This document shows, in pieces, positions 27,569-37,045 of a stretch of 64,000 nucleotides of DNA. Both the position numbers and the translations under genes were made by a program. Numbering within the stretch: the stretch's first letter is position 1; every line of letters starts with the position of its first letter. Location of the stretch: NCBI GenBank assembly GCA_021791715.1, contig JAJYWB010000016.1:29662-93661 (forward strand), given 5' to 3'. This stretch comes from Planctomycetota bacterium. Lineage in GTDB: Bacteria > Planctomycetota > Planctomycetia > Isosphaerales > Isosphaeraceae. Under the pieces are notes generated by a model that made no database searches, was not told the DNA's origin, and saw only the letters and a list, made by a program, of their open reading frames with translations.

Positions 27569-28662
27569 GATTGATCGTTCCTGGAATCGACGTTCGCCTC
27601 TTCGTTCCTGCGGCGCAACCGCGAAGCCGAGACGGCGCAGCGGAAGCCGATGTTGTCGCGACGATCGAGTTCGGGTTGCCCCGTGATGAAGTGGTTCGCG
27701 GCCTCGCAATGAAAATAAGTATCATATGATCCTCCGATAATCCTTTTAAGCGGTTTCCAGCTTTGAAAGGTTTCGTCGGATCGGCAGGGGATCGTTTCGA
27801 GCGGGTCCTGGAGCCATTCCCAAACGTTTCCTGTCATCTGATAAACGCCGTTTGGAGTTGCGCCATGACGGTATTCGACGACGGGGACGGTGTCGCCGAC
27901 TCCGCTTGAATAAAGATTCGCTTTCCCCTCGGAGTAGAGATCGCCCCAGGGGTATCGGTTGCAGGAACCGCCGCTAAGCTGTTCGGGCCAGCCCGCGGCT
28001 TTTTGCCATTCGGCCGCGGTCGGCAACCGTTTGCCGACCCATCTCGCGTAGGCGGATGCTTCGTACCAACACACGCCGGTAACCGGATGATCGGCTTTTC
28101 CGGCGGGATATTTACCGTTTTGCCACGTGCGAGGTCCGGGTTTACCGGTTTGGTCGACGAAACGAATCAGCGAAGGCCAGATATCGCGAGGCCAGATTTC
28201 GAGCGATTCGTAACCTGAAGCTAGAACGAATCTATAAAACTGTTCATTTGTAACCGAGCAGCGATCGAGATAAAACGCCTCGATTTCTGTGAGTTCGGTC
28301 GTACCGTCGCTTTGATAAACGGGGACCGTTCCCGCGGGGATGAGCGCGACACGGCGATCGAGGATCGACCACGCGGGTCCGGCGCATCGGTCGTCGATTT
28401 CGGCCTCGGCGTCGGCCAAGAGGACGAACGTATAACGCTCGTCGGCGATTAAGCCGCGAACGAGTTGTTGAATTTCGGTTCGCGACAATTCGGAATAAAC
28501 TTGCGAGCCGGGCTCGGCGAACGATTCGCTCGAGAGGTGCGGCCGAGGACTCGTCGTCGCGCGTGCGACCTCGGAGTCGGTCGATTTACCCCCGCCGAAG
28601 AGTCTTGACACCCAACCGCGGCGCGTCGGGGCCTGCGCCCGCGTGGTTGCTTCATGTGGCAT
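27565..28662 (-). CDS. Formylglycine-generating-enzyme-like (FGE-sulfatase/SUMF1) protein
   Basis: 365 aa from ATG 28662 (GAGG about 10 bases upstream). Residues from about 95 onward carry the SUMF1 fold: VALIPAGTVPVYQS, FYLDRCSVTNEQFYRF, HPVTGVCWYEASAYARWVGK, RLPTAAEWQKAA, RYPWGD, TGNVWEWLQDP, IIGGSYD and NIGFRCAV. The fold either oxidises Cys to formylglycine or serves as a binding domain. A Cys is present in YFHCEA, but activity cannot be judged. The first about 90 residues (basic, low-complexity, then an alpha/beta-like stretch with TFVLLADAEAEID) are unassigned. It starts the FGE-GTPase-GAP1 operon. Confidence 0.85.
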   Translation of the reverse strand: MPHEATTRAQAPTRRGWVSRLFGGGKSTDSEVARATTSPRPHLSSESFAEPGSQVYSELSRTEIQQLVRGLIADERYTFVLLADAEAEIDDRCAGPAWSILDRRVALIPAGTVPVYQSDGTTELTEIEAFYLDRCSVTNEQFYRFVLASGYESLEIWPRDIWPSLIRFVDQTGKPGPRTWQNGKYPAGKADHPVTGVCWYEASAYARWVGKRLPTAAEWQKAAGWPEQLSGGSCNRYPWGDLYSEGKANLYSSGVGDTVPVVEYRHGATPNGVYQMTGNVWEWLQDPLETIPCRSDETFQSWKPLKRIIGGSYDTYFHCEAANHFITGQPELDRRDNIGFRCAVSASRLRRRNEEANVDSRNDQS

Positions 28663-29115
28663 AACGTTTATCCCTCGGAACGAACGACCGGGAAACAACA
28701 GTAGCGCCGGGGCGGATTAAAAACCCGGTCGATCGTCGCCGAAACTCTGGACCTGTTAAACTTCATAGGACACGAAGACGATATCGTGAAAAAAATTCCC
28801 ATAGGGCGCGATCACGATTCAATGAGACGTTTTAAGTTCAAGCGAGGACACGCGATCGAACGACGAAAGACTTCGCCGATCGATCGTCGCCGAACCCGCT
28901 CGCGGATCGAATCAAACCGTTTTGATAACGCCGGAAACGAAGCGGAAAAGTGAGCGACGCCCGCCCGACGAACCAATCATATAAAAACACAAGTAGTTTT
29001 AAGAATAAAGTTTCAAGTGTCGTTTAAAATCGACGAACCGGCGGGAGCGATTCGCCCTCGCCGGCGCGTCGGGTCGTGATGATTCGAGAGATTCGATCAC
29101 GGCGATCGTTTCGTC
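28663..29115. other. Intergenic DNA
   Basis: 453 bases upstream of the FGE-like operon and downstream of a small secreted-protein gene. The promoter of the three-gene unit must lie here. I see no gene, repeat or clear hairpin. Confidence 0.5.
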
Positions 29116-29454
29116 TTAGAAAACGTCGAGAACGAAGTGATTGCCGCGATACCACCGCTTCTTCTTCCAATCGTGGAGGCCGTTCGGCGAGCGGATGCCG
29201 AGAACGCGCCTGCCGCCGTAATAATTATGATAATACGGCCCTTGGATTTGAGGCACCAATCGTTGTTCGCGCGGGTAAAGATAAAAGCCGTCGTAAAGCG
29301 GCTTATAATCGAACCCGTTGCCTGGAACTTGCGGAGGCGTGTACGGCCAGTAAAGGTAATCCGAGTAATTTTGGGCTCGGGCGGACTTCAAACCGCTCAT
29401 TCCAACCAGCGCCACGCCGACGAAAAGCATTTTGCGGATCAGGTCGCCAGACAC
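29116..29454 (-). CDS. Small secreted Tyr/Pro-rich protein
   Basis: 112 aa from GTG 29454, chosen because AAGGAGGT lies directly upstream; this is the clearest ribosome-binding site in the window. A signal peptide (MLFVGVALVGMSGLKSARA) is followed by a tyrosine-, proline- and glycine-rich body with no recognised domain (YLYWPYTPPQ, YDGFYLYP, YYHNYYGG). It lacks cysteines in the mature part. Short exported proteins like this are frequent in planctomycetes. Function unknown. Confidence 0.65.
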   Translation of the reverse strand: MSGDLIRKMLFVGVALVGMSGLKSARAQNYSDYLYWPYTPPQVPGNGFDYKPLYDGFYLYPREQRLVPQIQGPYYHNYYGGRRVLGIRSPNGLHDWKKKRWYRGNHFVLDVF

Positions 29455-29646
29455 AGTCCACCTCCTTGTTGAAAGGACGCTCGATCGACCACGATATCGT
29501 GCGCTACGAATCGCGGCGGCGGAGGAGAACCAAGCATTTTTTTTCGCTCCAAGTTTCGATCGTAACGACCAAAGAATTGGGATCGATCGCGCCGATTCGA
29601 TCGATTTCTTGATGATTCGCGGCGAGACCGCGCGAGTCATGCCGAT

Positions 29647-30741
29647 TCATGTCGATTCGTCGTTATTGAGATCGGCGGTCAAGCCTCTCGCCCCTCGGCC
29701 TTCGCGCGGAACCGAAGCTCGCTTCGGATTGAGTCGAGATTCGATCGATCCGCGGCGCACCTCGCCGAGCAAATACGTCGTTTTCGATTGGGACTCATAA
29801 TATGTGCGCATGATCATCTCGGCCAGTATGCCCATCAGGATGCTCACCGCGCCCGCCAGCAGAAACATCACCGAAAGGCTGGGTAGCGGGGTCTCGACGA
29901 ACGACTTGGGCGGTTTGAAGATATATTTAAAGTAAAGCATCGCCAGAAACGACGCGAATCCGCACGCGATCCCCGCCAGGCCGATCCTGCCGAAAAAGTG
30001 AATCGGCTTTTGAGAATATTTTTGATAGAAAAGGATTAAGATAAGATCAAGAACGACGTTGAAGGTGCGGCCCAGGCCGTATTTGGCTTTGCCGGCGATT
30101 CTGGGACGGTGATTGACGACGAGTTCGGCGACTTTTCCCCCCTGCCACGACGCGAAGATCGGGATGAAGCGGTGCATTTCGCCGTAGAGTCGCACGCCTT
30201 CGAGAACGTCGCGGCGATACGCTTTCATCGTGCAGCCGAAATCGTGAAGCTTGACGCCCGAAAGCCGCGCGATCAGCCGATTCGCGAGCCTAGAAGGGAT
30301 CTTGCGGGTAACGAACGCGTCGCGCCGATCTTTCCGCCATCCCGAGACGACGTCGAAACCCTCGTTAACTTTGGCGAGCAATTTGGGGATGTCGGCGGGG
30401 TCGTTTTGAAGGTCGCCGTCCATCGGGATGAGGATCTCGCCTCGAGCGAGGTCGAGCGCCGCCGAAAGCGCCGCGGTTTGGCCGCAGTTGCGCTTCAATC
30501 GAACCGTCACCACGTGATCGGGATCGATCCGTTGAATCGCGCCGAGCCGTTCCTCGGTCCCGTCGCGCGAACCGTCGTCGACGAAAATCAATTCATACTC
30601 AAAATTATTATTATCTAAAACCGTTTTAAGCTCGCGATAAAGAGGATCGACGTTGTCGACCTCGTTGTAAACGGGAACGATCACCGAAAGGTAAGGAGCG
30701 GACGGTTGCGGATCTGAAGACATAATCGGGTCGATTCTCAT
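29647..30741 (-). CDS. Family 2 glycosyltransferase, DPM1/ArnC-like, with two membrane helices
   Basis: 364 aa. The GT-A domain starts with LSVIVPVYNEVDNV, has the nucleotide-binding FVDDGSRDGT and the metal-binding PMDGDLQNDP, and ends with KYGLGRTFNVVLDL. Two hydrophobic helices follow (GIACGFASFLAMLYF and LSVMFLLAGAVSILMGIL). This is the layout of enzymes that load a sugar onto polyprenyl phosphate for later use by GT-C transferases. The start ATG 30741 lacks a good ribosome-binding site; ATG 30723 is an alternative. The gene follows the isomerase gene by 25 bases. Its product could serve the GT-C-like protein at 10637, though that link is speculative. Confidence 0.85.
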   Translation of the reverse strand: MRIDPIMSSDPQPSAPYLSVIVPVYNEVDNVDPLYRELKTVLDNNNFEYELIFVDDGSRDGTEERLGAIQRIDPDHVVTVRLKRNCGQTAALSAALDLARGEILIPMDGDLQNDPADIPKLLAKVNEGFDVVSGWRKDRRDAFVTRKIPSRLANRLIARLSGVKLHDFGCTMKAYRRDVLEGVRLYGEMHRFIPIFASWQGGKVAELVVNHRPRIAGKAKYGLGRTFNVVLDLILILFYQKYSQKPIHFFGRIGLAGIACGFASFLAMLYFKYIFKPPKSFVETPLPSLSVMFLLAGAVSILMGILAEMIMRTYYESQSKTTYLLGEVRRGSIESRLNPKRASVPREGRGARGLTADLNNDEST

Positions 30742-30766
30742 AATTGTTACAAGTTCGATTGTGAAT

Positions 30767-31684
30767 TTATCCGGAGATATACGATTGGAGAAATCGGCGC
30801 GAGAGGACGAGCGATTCCTTGCGTTTTTCGAGCGATCCCTCGAATGCGCGGTCTTCGACTTCGACGGCGACGGCGCCGTCGTAACCCGTGTCGGCGAGCG
30901 CTCCGATGAAGGCGCCCCAGTTCACGTCTCCCATGCCCGGAAGTTTGGGGGTGTGCCACAACTTGGGGTAAGCGAGCGCGCCGTGTTGGGCGAGTGCGGA
31001 AACGTCGGTTCGCGCGTCTTTGGCGTGAATATGAAAGAGGCGATCGCGGAACTCGTGGAGCGCCGCGAGGTAATCGATCCGTTGCCAAACGCAATGCGAG
31101 GGATCGAAGTTGAGGCCGAAATTCGGGCTGGGGATATCGGCGAACATGCGTCGCCAGATCGCCGGAGAGGTCGCGAGGTTTTTCCCTCCCGGCCATTCGT
31201 CGGCGCCGAAGAGCATCGGGCAATTTTCGATCGCGATCTTCACTCCAACCGATTCGGCGCGTGCGATCAAAGGGCGCCAAACTTCGAGGAATCGCGTCCA
31301 ATTGGCGTCGACCGTAAGCTTGGGATCGCGGCCGATGAACGAATTGACGACCCCGACGCCAAGCTTGGCGGCGGATTCGATCACCTTCTCGAGATGACCG
31401 ATCGCGTGCTCGGCCTCGGCGCGATCGCTCGCGAGCGGATTGGGATAATAACCGAGCCCCGAAATCGACACGCCGAAACGGCTTAGAAGTTCTTGAATTC
31501 GAGCGATCCCGGCCGCGTCCAAACCGACGACGTCGACGTGCGACACCCCCGCGTAGCGACGCTCGGACCGACCGGGTGGCCAACACATCAGCTCGACGCA
31601 CGAATACCCGTTCTCGGCTGCGAACGAGAGAACCTCGTCGAGCGAAAACTCGGGGAAAATCGCCGAAACAAAACCAAGTTTCAT
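30767..31684 (-). CDS. Sugar phosphate isomerase/epimerase (xylose isomerase-like TIM barrel)
   Basis: 305 aa from ATG 31684. The TIM-barrel family pattern is clear: [29 protein letters not shown], a metal-ligand Glu in [23 protein letters not shown], then [10 protein letters not shown] and AVAVEVEDR. Such proteins isomerise or epimerise sugars or inositols and are very numerous in planctomycetes. The substrate cannot be told. It may be co-transcribed with the glycosyltransferase downstream. Confidence 0.85.
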   Translation of the reverse strand: MKLGFVSAIFPEFSLDEVLSFAAENGYSCVELMCWPPGRSERRYAGVSHVDVVGLDAAGIARIQELLSRFGVSISGLGYYPNPLASDRAEAEHAIGHLEKVIESAAKLGVGVVNSFIGRDPKLTVDANWTRFLEVWRPLIARAESVGVKIAIENCPMLFGADEWPGGKNLATSPAIWRRMFADIPSPNFGLNFDPSHCVWQRIDYLAALHEFRDRLFHIHAKDARTDVSALAQHGALAYPKLWHTPKLPGMGDVNWGAFIGALADTGYDGAVAVEVEDRAFEGSLEKRKESLVLSRRFLQSYISG

Positions 31685-31859
31685 AAACAATTACCTATTA
31701 GCGAGCATTTGCTCAAACATACGATTGATCATTAACACGGAACCGTGAAGGAGGTCGAATCGGTTCGAGTTCGGTCGTCATGGTAAGAGAAAAAATCCTC
31801 GATCGAAAGTTCCGAAGGGGTCGAAACCGATTCGACTCGCTACTTCAAAAAAGGGTTCC

Positions 31860-32495
31860 TTATTCGAGTTCCTGGATTTCGAGATTGCGAAAGCGAATCG
31901 GCGAACCCTCGGATTGCCAGCCGATCGTTCCGCTCGAAGGGTCGGCGCCCGTTCCCCGACAAACCTCGACTCCGTTGATTTCGCAAGCGATCGAGCCGTC
32001 GCGGCAGGTCACCTTCATCGCGTTCCATTCGCCGACGGGTTTGATCGCCTTGCGCTGCGCGTCGGCGTTTTTCTTGCCTTGAAATTTCGCGCCGTCGACG
32101 CCGAAGACGTTTCCCGCGTCTTGATTGAATAGCTGAACCTCGATGCTCCTCGGCCAAACTTTATGAGGGCTTTTGATATGAACGAACACGCCGCTGTTTC
32201 CTTCGAATTTGAGATCGTCTTTGAGATCGGCGGGGCGTTCGTATTTCCAGTCAAACTTCAAGATATAATTTTTATAAGATTTCTTGGTGGCGAAGTAGCC
32301 GTTGGGCTTTCCCGATACGCGAATCTCGCCGTTTTCGATCGAGATCGTATCGGCGCCGAAGCCGATCAGGTCGAACGCCGAAAGGTCGTTTCCTGGAGCG
32401 AGGGGTCGGAATTCGGAATCCGCGGCGCGGCCCGCGAACGCGCCCGCCGCGAGCGTGAAAAGGGCCAAAAGAGCGGCGTGTTTCGGGAGATTCAT
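31860..32495 (-). CDS. DUF1080 secreted protein, second copy
   Basis: 211 aa from ATG 32495 with AAGGA 8 bases upstream. A signal peptide (AALLALFTLAAGAFAGRA) precedes the DUF1080 sandwich: FDLIGFGADTISIENGEIRV, GYFATKKSYKNYILKFDWKY, GNSGVFVHIKSPHKVWPRSI, GEWNAMKVTCRDG and IRFRNLEIQEL. It is only distantly similar to the copy at 4106-4777, so it is not a recent duplicate. It may act on extracellular 3-keto-sugars, as shown for some relatives. Confidence 0.85.
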   Translation of the reverse strand: MNLPKHAALLALFTLAAGAFAGRAADSEFRPLAPGNDLSAFDLIGFGADTISIENGEIRVSGKPNGYFATKKSYKNYILKFDWKYERPADLKDDLKFEGNSGVFVHIKSPHKVWPRSIEVQLFNQDAGNVFGVDGAKFQGKKNADAQRKAIKPVGEWNAMKVTCRDGSIACEINGVEVCRGTGADPSSGTIGWQSEGSPIRFRNLEIQELE

Positions 32496-32666
32496 CGATG
32501 ATTCCTTAAAAGAAACCGGAACGGATCGCGGCCGATCGAAGATCGACGGTCGATTCGTGTTTAACAAATCGGCGAGCCGTTCGCGACGGTTCTGTCTCTC
32601 CTCACTTAGAATAAATCGATCGGAATAATAAAATAGCTAACAATTAATTATTTATCAAAGCCTGGG

Positions 32667-33272
32667 TTATTGAGAAGTCGATCGGCGCGATCGATCGCCG
32701 ATCAGAGAGGCGGAGGCGAGCGGGTCGTAAATCGGTCCTTTCGGGGTCAGGTTTGAAGCGAACGTGACGACCTCGGCGATTTTGAACGATCCCGCGGACC
32801 AATCGCGTCGGCTTTTGATCGTCGAGGCGACCGCGGCGGCCGAATCGCCGCGATCCTGGAATCGGGCGATCGTGATATGGGGATGAAAGCGATCGTCGCG
32901 GGGAGGTCGGCCGGCGCGGGTCGCGGCCGCGACGACGCTCGCCTGGAGCTCGATCAACCGATCGATTTCGGGGCCGGCGAGCCCCACCCAGAGCGTTCGA
33001 GGGTTCGACTCGTCGGGAAAGGCGCCCAAACCCGTGATCGAGAGTTCAAAAGGTTCAAACCCGGCGACGGCTCGTTCGATTTCACGACAGATATCGAAAA
33101 GCTCGACGTCGCGAACGTCTCCCAGGAACGCGAGCGTCACATGCGCCTGCGCCGGGTCGCTCCATCGCGCCGCGGGAAGATCGGCGGCGAGCGACGTGCG
33201 CAATCGAGCGAGTTTCTCGGCGCGCGCCGCTGGGATCGTCGCGGCGACGAACGTTCGCGTCATCGACCCCAT
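32667..33272 (-). CDS. thpR: RNA 2',3'-cyclic phosphodiesterase ThpR
   Basis: 201 aa from ATG 33272, with GAGGA about 9 bases upstream; ATG 33263 is also possible. It has the two H-x-T-x motifs of the 2H phosphoesterase family, HVTLAFLG and HPHITIAR, separated by about 80 residues, with RTFVAATIP at the start. Family members open 2',3'-cyclic phosphates to 2'-phosphates and can ligate tRNA halves in vitro. It is 25 bases after the PfkB gene and probably in the same transcript. Confidence 0.9.
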   Translation of the reverse strand: MGSMTRTFVAATIPAARAEKLARLRTSLAADLPAARWSDPAQAHVTLAFLGDVRDVELFDICREIERAVAGFEPFELSITGLGAFPDESNPRTLWVGLAGPEIDRLIELQASVVAAATRAGRPPRDDRFHPHITIARFQDRGDSAAAVASTIKSRRDWSAGSFKIAEVVTFASNLTPKGPIYDPLASASLIGDRSRRSTSQ

Positions 33273-33297
33273 TTGCAAAATCCTCACTTCTAAGAAA

Positions 33298-34200
33298 TCA
33301 AAACGCCAAAAGCGATCGATACGTTTCGAGTCTTTGATCGATATCCGAACGTTCGGCTCTAAGAAAGCGACGAAGGCTGAAATCCTCGACTAGAAAGCTT
33401 GCGACGACCGTCCCGTAAGCCGTCGCGGTTTTGAAGGCCTGGATGTCGGTCCTCCCCGTCGCGGCCAGATATCCCATGAATCCGCCGGCGAAACTGTCTC
33501 CGGCGCCCGTCGGGTCGACGACGTCCGCGAGTGGAAACGCCGGCATCACGAACGTCTCGTCCCCGCTCATAAACATCGCCCCATGTTCACCTTTTTTAAT
33601 GATCACGAAACGAGGTCCGAGATCGAGAACTTTCCGTCCGGCGCGGACGAGATTGACTTCTCCCGTGAGCATCCGAGCCTCGCCGTCGTTGAGAACGAGT
33701 CCGTCGATCCGCTTGAGCAGCGCTTTGAGATCGTCGGGCTGGGTTTCGATCCAAAGGTTCATCGTATCGGCGACCGCGAGCTTGCGATTCTTCGCCTGTT
33801 CCAGAACCTTAAGCTGGGTGAGCGGGCTTCCGTTGGCCAGGAAAATGTAAGGAGAATCGGTGAACTTCGCCGGAATCTCGGGCCGAAACGATCCGAAAAC
33901 GTTCAAGTGAACCTCGAGCGTTTCAGCGGTGTTCATATCTCCTTCGTACTTACCTTTCCAGCGGAAAGTTTTGCCTCCGGGCTCGGTTTTCAATCCCGAG
34001 GTGTCGATATCGCGCGATTCCAACAGCGTGCGATGCTCGGCGGGGAAATCCTCGCCGACGACGCCGACGAGACGCACCGGCGTGAAATAGCTGGCCGCGT
34101 ACGAGAAGAAGGTCGCGGAACCGCCGAGAGCGTCCTCGACGACGCCGAACGGGGTTTCCACCGAATCAAATGCCAACGATCCGACGACAAGCAACGACAC
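33298..34200 (-). CDS. PfkB-family carbohydrate or nucleoside kinase
   Basis: 300 aa from GTG 34200 with GAGGAG 7 bases upstream. The N-terminal motif (SLLVVGSLAFDSVETP, ALGGSATFFSYAAS) and the C-terminal ATP/anion-hole motif DPTGAGDSFAGGFMGY, with the catalytic Asp, are intact. Between them FVIIKKGEHGA marks the nucleotide site. PfkB members phosphorylate sugars, adenosine or related substrates; this one cannot be assigned further. It sits between gltX and thpR on the same strand. Confidence 0.9.
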   Translation of the reverse strand: MSLLVVGSLAFDSVETPFGVVEDALGGSATFFSYAASYFTPVRLVGVVGEDFPAEHRTLLESRDIDTSGLKTEPGGKTFRWKGKYEGDMNTAETLEVHLNVFGSFRPEIPAKFTDSPYIFLANGSPLTQLKVLEQAKNRKLAVADTMNLWIETQPDDLKALLKRIDGLVLNDGEARMLTGEVNLVRAGRKVLDLGPRFVIIKKGEHGAMFMSGDETFVMPAFPLADVVDPTGAGDSFAGGFMGYLAATGRTDIQAFKTATAYGTVVASFLVEDFSLRRFLRAERSDIDQRLETYRSLLAF

Positions 34201-34283
34201 GAAACGCTCCTCGATCCACGATCATCAACGAGAAAAAGTGAAAATAACTCCGCGTGAACATTTGCAGCGATTCTTGCGAGAGA

Positions 34284-35753
34284 TCAGGTTTGAGCGCCCC
34301 GCCGAATCAGTTCGATCGCCGCGGCGATTCGCTCGCGACACGCGTCCCTCCCAAGAATCACCAAACAATCATATAATCCAGGACCGACGCCCTGCCCCGT
34401 CACGGCGACTCGGAGCGGATTGACGACGTTTCCCATCGAGATTCCCTTCGCCTCGGCGAATCGATGAACCTCGCGTTCGAGCGTGCTCACCTCGAACGGA
34501 TCGACGCGATCGAGCAGCTCGGAGAGTTCGGCGAGCGTCTCGGCGACTCCCTCTTTTCGCAACCGCTTTTTGACCGAGTCGGGATCGTAGGTCGCTTTCG
34601 CTGTGAAGAAATACCCTCCCAATCGAGCGACGTCCTGAAACACCTTGAGGCGATCGCCCAGGGCGACGATGACGGCCTCGATCCGCTTGCGTAGAGCCTC
34701 GCCGACGGGCTCCGTGACGAGCCCCGCTTTGACGAGGAACGGAATTGTCCGCTCGACCTTCTCGGCGAGCGGAAGAGCCTTCATCCATTCCCCCTCGATC
34801 CAAAACAGCTTATCGGGATCGTGGCTCGCGGGAGAACTGTTCACACGATCGAGCGAGAACTTGGCGAGCAGTTCGTCGCGGGTGAAGATCTCTTGCGCGC
34901 CGTCGAAGCTCCAGCCGAGCCGCGCCAGATAATTCATCATCGCATCGGGAAGATATCCTTGATTGATGTATTCGTCGAGCCCCACCGCGCCGTCGCGCTT
35001 GGAAAGCTTCTTTTTCGATCCCGGCGCCGCGACATACGGAACGTGCGCGAACTTGGGAGGCTCATATCCAAGCGCCTCAAAAAGTAACAACTGAGAGAAC
35101 GTGTTGCTTAAATGCTCCTCGGCGCGAACGACGTGGGTGATCTTCATTTCGGCGTCGTCGACGACGCTCGCGAAGTTGTAAAGCGGCATTCCGTCGGGCC
35201 TGACGATCACGAAATCGCCGATCTCGTCGGATTTTTGTTCGACGTTCCCTTTGATCAGATCGGGGACGACGAGCGTTCGACCGGGAGGGACCTCGAAGCG
35301 GAGCGCGTAAGGGCGATTCTCGGCCTCGAACCTCGCGCGTTCCTCTTCGGAGATCGGCTTGCGACGAAATCGATACGCCGTTTTATTGCGTTCGGCGATC
35401 GCCTTTTCGGCGGCTCGTTCGGCCTCGGTCGAATAATCGCGATAAACGAGATTTGATGCGATTAGGCGCTCGGCGGCGCGGCGGTAATGCTCGCCTCGTT
35501 TCGATTGAAAATAAGGACCGTAAGGCCCCTCGACCTCGGGGCCCTCATCCCAATCCATCCCCATCCAGCGAAAGCCTTCAAGGATCAGAGCGACCGCGTC
35601 TTCGACGTGCCGACCCTGATCGGTATCGTCGATGCGGAGGATGAATTGACCTCCAGAGCCGCGCGCCAGCAGCCAATTGAAGAGCGCCGTGCGAACTCCG
35701 CCGATGTGCAAAAAGCCGGTCGGACTGGGGGCGAATCGTGTGCGAATGCTCAT
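34284..35753 (-). CDS. gltX: Glutamyl-tRNA synthetase
   Basis: 489 aa, the normal bacterial length. It charges tRNA-Glu. The N-terminal class I signature is RFAPSPTGFLHIGGVRTALF (HIGH-type HIGG), and the second is KKKLSKRDGAVG (KMSKS-type KLSKR). The motif ILRIDDTDQGRH and the C-terminal anticodon-binding region (VNPLRVAVTGQGVGPGLYDC) are present. The Cys zinc ligands found in some GltX are not visible. A single gltX is shown here; whether the organism has a second or uses an amidotransferase route is not visible. Confidence 0.97.
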   Translation of the reverse strand: MSIRTRFAPSPTGFLHIGGVRTALFNWLLARGSGGQFILRIDDTDQGRHVEDAVALILEGFRWMGMDWDEGPEVEGPYGPYFQSKRGEHYRRAAERLIASNLVYRDYSTEAERAAEKAIAERNKTAYRFRRKPISEEERARFEAENRPYALRFEVPPGRTLVVPDLIKGNVEQKSDEIGDFVIVRPDGMPLYNFASVVDDAEMKITHVVRAEEHLSNTFSQLLLFEALGYEPPKFAHVPYVAAPGSKKKLSKRDGAVGLDEYINQGYLPDAMMNYLARLGWSFDGAQEIFTRDELLAKFSLDRVNSSPASHDPDKLFWIEGEWMKALPLAEKVERTIPFLVKAGLVTEPVGEALRKRIEAVIVALGDRLKVFQDVARLGGYFFTAKATYDPDSVKKRLRKEGVAETLAELSELLDRVDPFEVSTLEREVHRFAEAKGISMGNVVNPLRVAVTGQGVGPGLYDCLVILGRDACRERIAAAIELIRRGAQT

Positions 35754-35984
35754 TGATGGATCAATCTACGTCGCGCCGCGGGCCGGTCGCGACGGCCGGC
35801 TTCATCCACGAACAGATTTGAACGATAGAGAGGGAACACGCGGTTTGTCAACCAAGCCGAGTCGATTCTCGAAGAAGGCGGGACGACAACCGCCTCGATG
35901 ATCTTTAAAAAAAACGGACATCCCGATCCGAGCGTTCGATCCGAGTCGTCCGAAACGCCCCCTCGGCGTTTGTTCATCTCGCGG

Positions 35985-36725
35985 CTACGCCAATCTCAGT
36001 ACTCTGCGCGTTTCTTCGTAAGTCGATTCGAGATCAAGCGGGACGGCGAAATCGTCGGCGATCCAAAGCGGCAGCGTCGGCAACGGCTTAGCGAGAGTGA
36101 GTTCGTTGCTCCAGGCCTCGAACACGCGTTTCCCAGCCCGACTCGTCCAGCGACACGAAACCGCGTAGAGGGGCGGCTCACCGAGCTTGAGCGTCGGATC
36201 TTCCTGACCGATCAGATCGAGTAATTCGTGATAAAGATTCATAGAACGATTCGTGACGAGATCGACGATCGCCGTGCAAACATGATTTTGGAGCAGAGTC
36301 GCGCACTTACCGACAAAGAGATCGCGGTTCTCGCGTCGATCTTTGTTGGAAGGACTGACGATTTCGACCGCGGCGACGAGTCGACGTCCGCGCTTTTCGT
36401 CATAAATGAGCACTTCATACTCGTCCATGACGGGAAGGTCGGTCGCGACCGAAAGAGTCGGCTTGGAAGGCGCCCAGATTTCCGTCGCCACGCCGCCGTT
36501 CTCGCCGGAGCGGGCGAAATCCAACCTCGGCTCGACGCCTTCCTCATAAAATGTAGATACATCAATCTCAAAAGCCGAATTTAAGTGAATGTTCGGGTAT
36601 GCGACAAATCGCTTGGGAAGCCGATTGTTGAGCGCGATCACCATGATCGTGGGCCACGCCGAATGAAATCCGTCCCACGAACTTCGATCTGAAAATGGAG
36701 CATGAAAATGATCGAGCAGCGGCAT
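35985..36725 (-). CDS. DUF4058 protein, copy 1
   Basis: 246 aa from ATG 36725, with GAGGAGGG 7 bases upstream. It reads like DUF4058: MPLLDHFHAPFSDR, FHSAWPTIMVIALNNRLP, YEVLIYDEKRGRRLVAAVEI, SPSNKDRRENRDLFVGKC and YAVSCRWTSRAG. The core SPSNK with preceding VAAVEIV resembles a nuclease-like PD-(D/E)xK strand, which is suggestive only. It is one half of a tandem duplication. Function unknown; DUF4058 is common in planctomycetes and cyanobacteria. Confidence 0.85.
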   Translation of the reverse strand: MPLLDHFHAPFSDRSSWDGFHSAWPTIMVIALNNRLPKRFVAYPNIHLNSAFEIDVSTFYEEGVEPRLDFARSGENGGVATEIWAPSKPTLSVATDLPVMDEYEVLIYDEKRGRRLVAAVEIVSPSNKDRRENRDLFVGKCATLLQNHVCTAIVDLVTNRSMNLYHELLDLIGQEDPTLKLGEPPLYAVSCRWTSRAGKRVFEAWSNELTLAKPLPTLPLWIADDFAVPLDLESTYEETRRVLRLA

Positions 36726-37045
36726 AACATCGCCCTCCTCACTCAATCATAACGGATCCCGCCCGAATACGAAACCGTCGGTTTGTGTCCGCCGAAATCA
36801 GGTCGAATCAACTTAAGCCGATGCCTTGATACCTCATCGCTAACTCTCGCCGTGATCGAGGTGCGTCGAAGAATTCCCGGTCGAAGACGTCGATCGGCGG
36901 ACGCTTGAAACATATCCCTAAACGAGTTTTGATGCGTACGGAAGTTCGGCGGCTCGTATGTACCTTAAAGAAACACGGACATCCCGATCCGAGCGTTCGA
37001 TCCGAGTCGTCCGCAACGCCCCCTCGGCGTTTGTTCATCTCGCGG

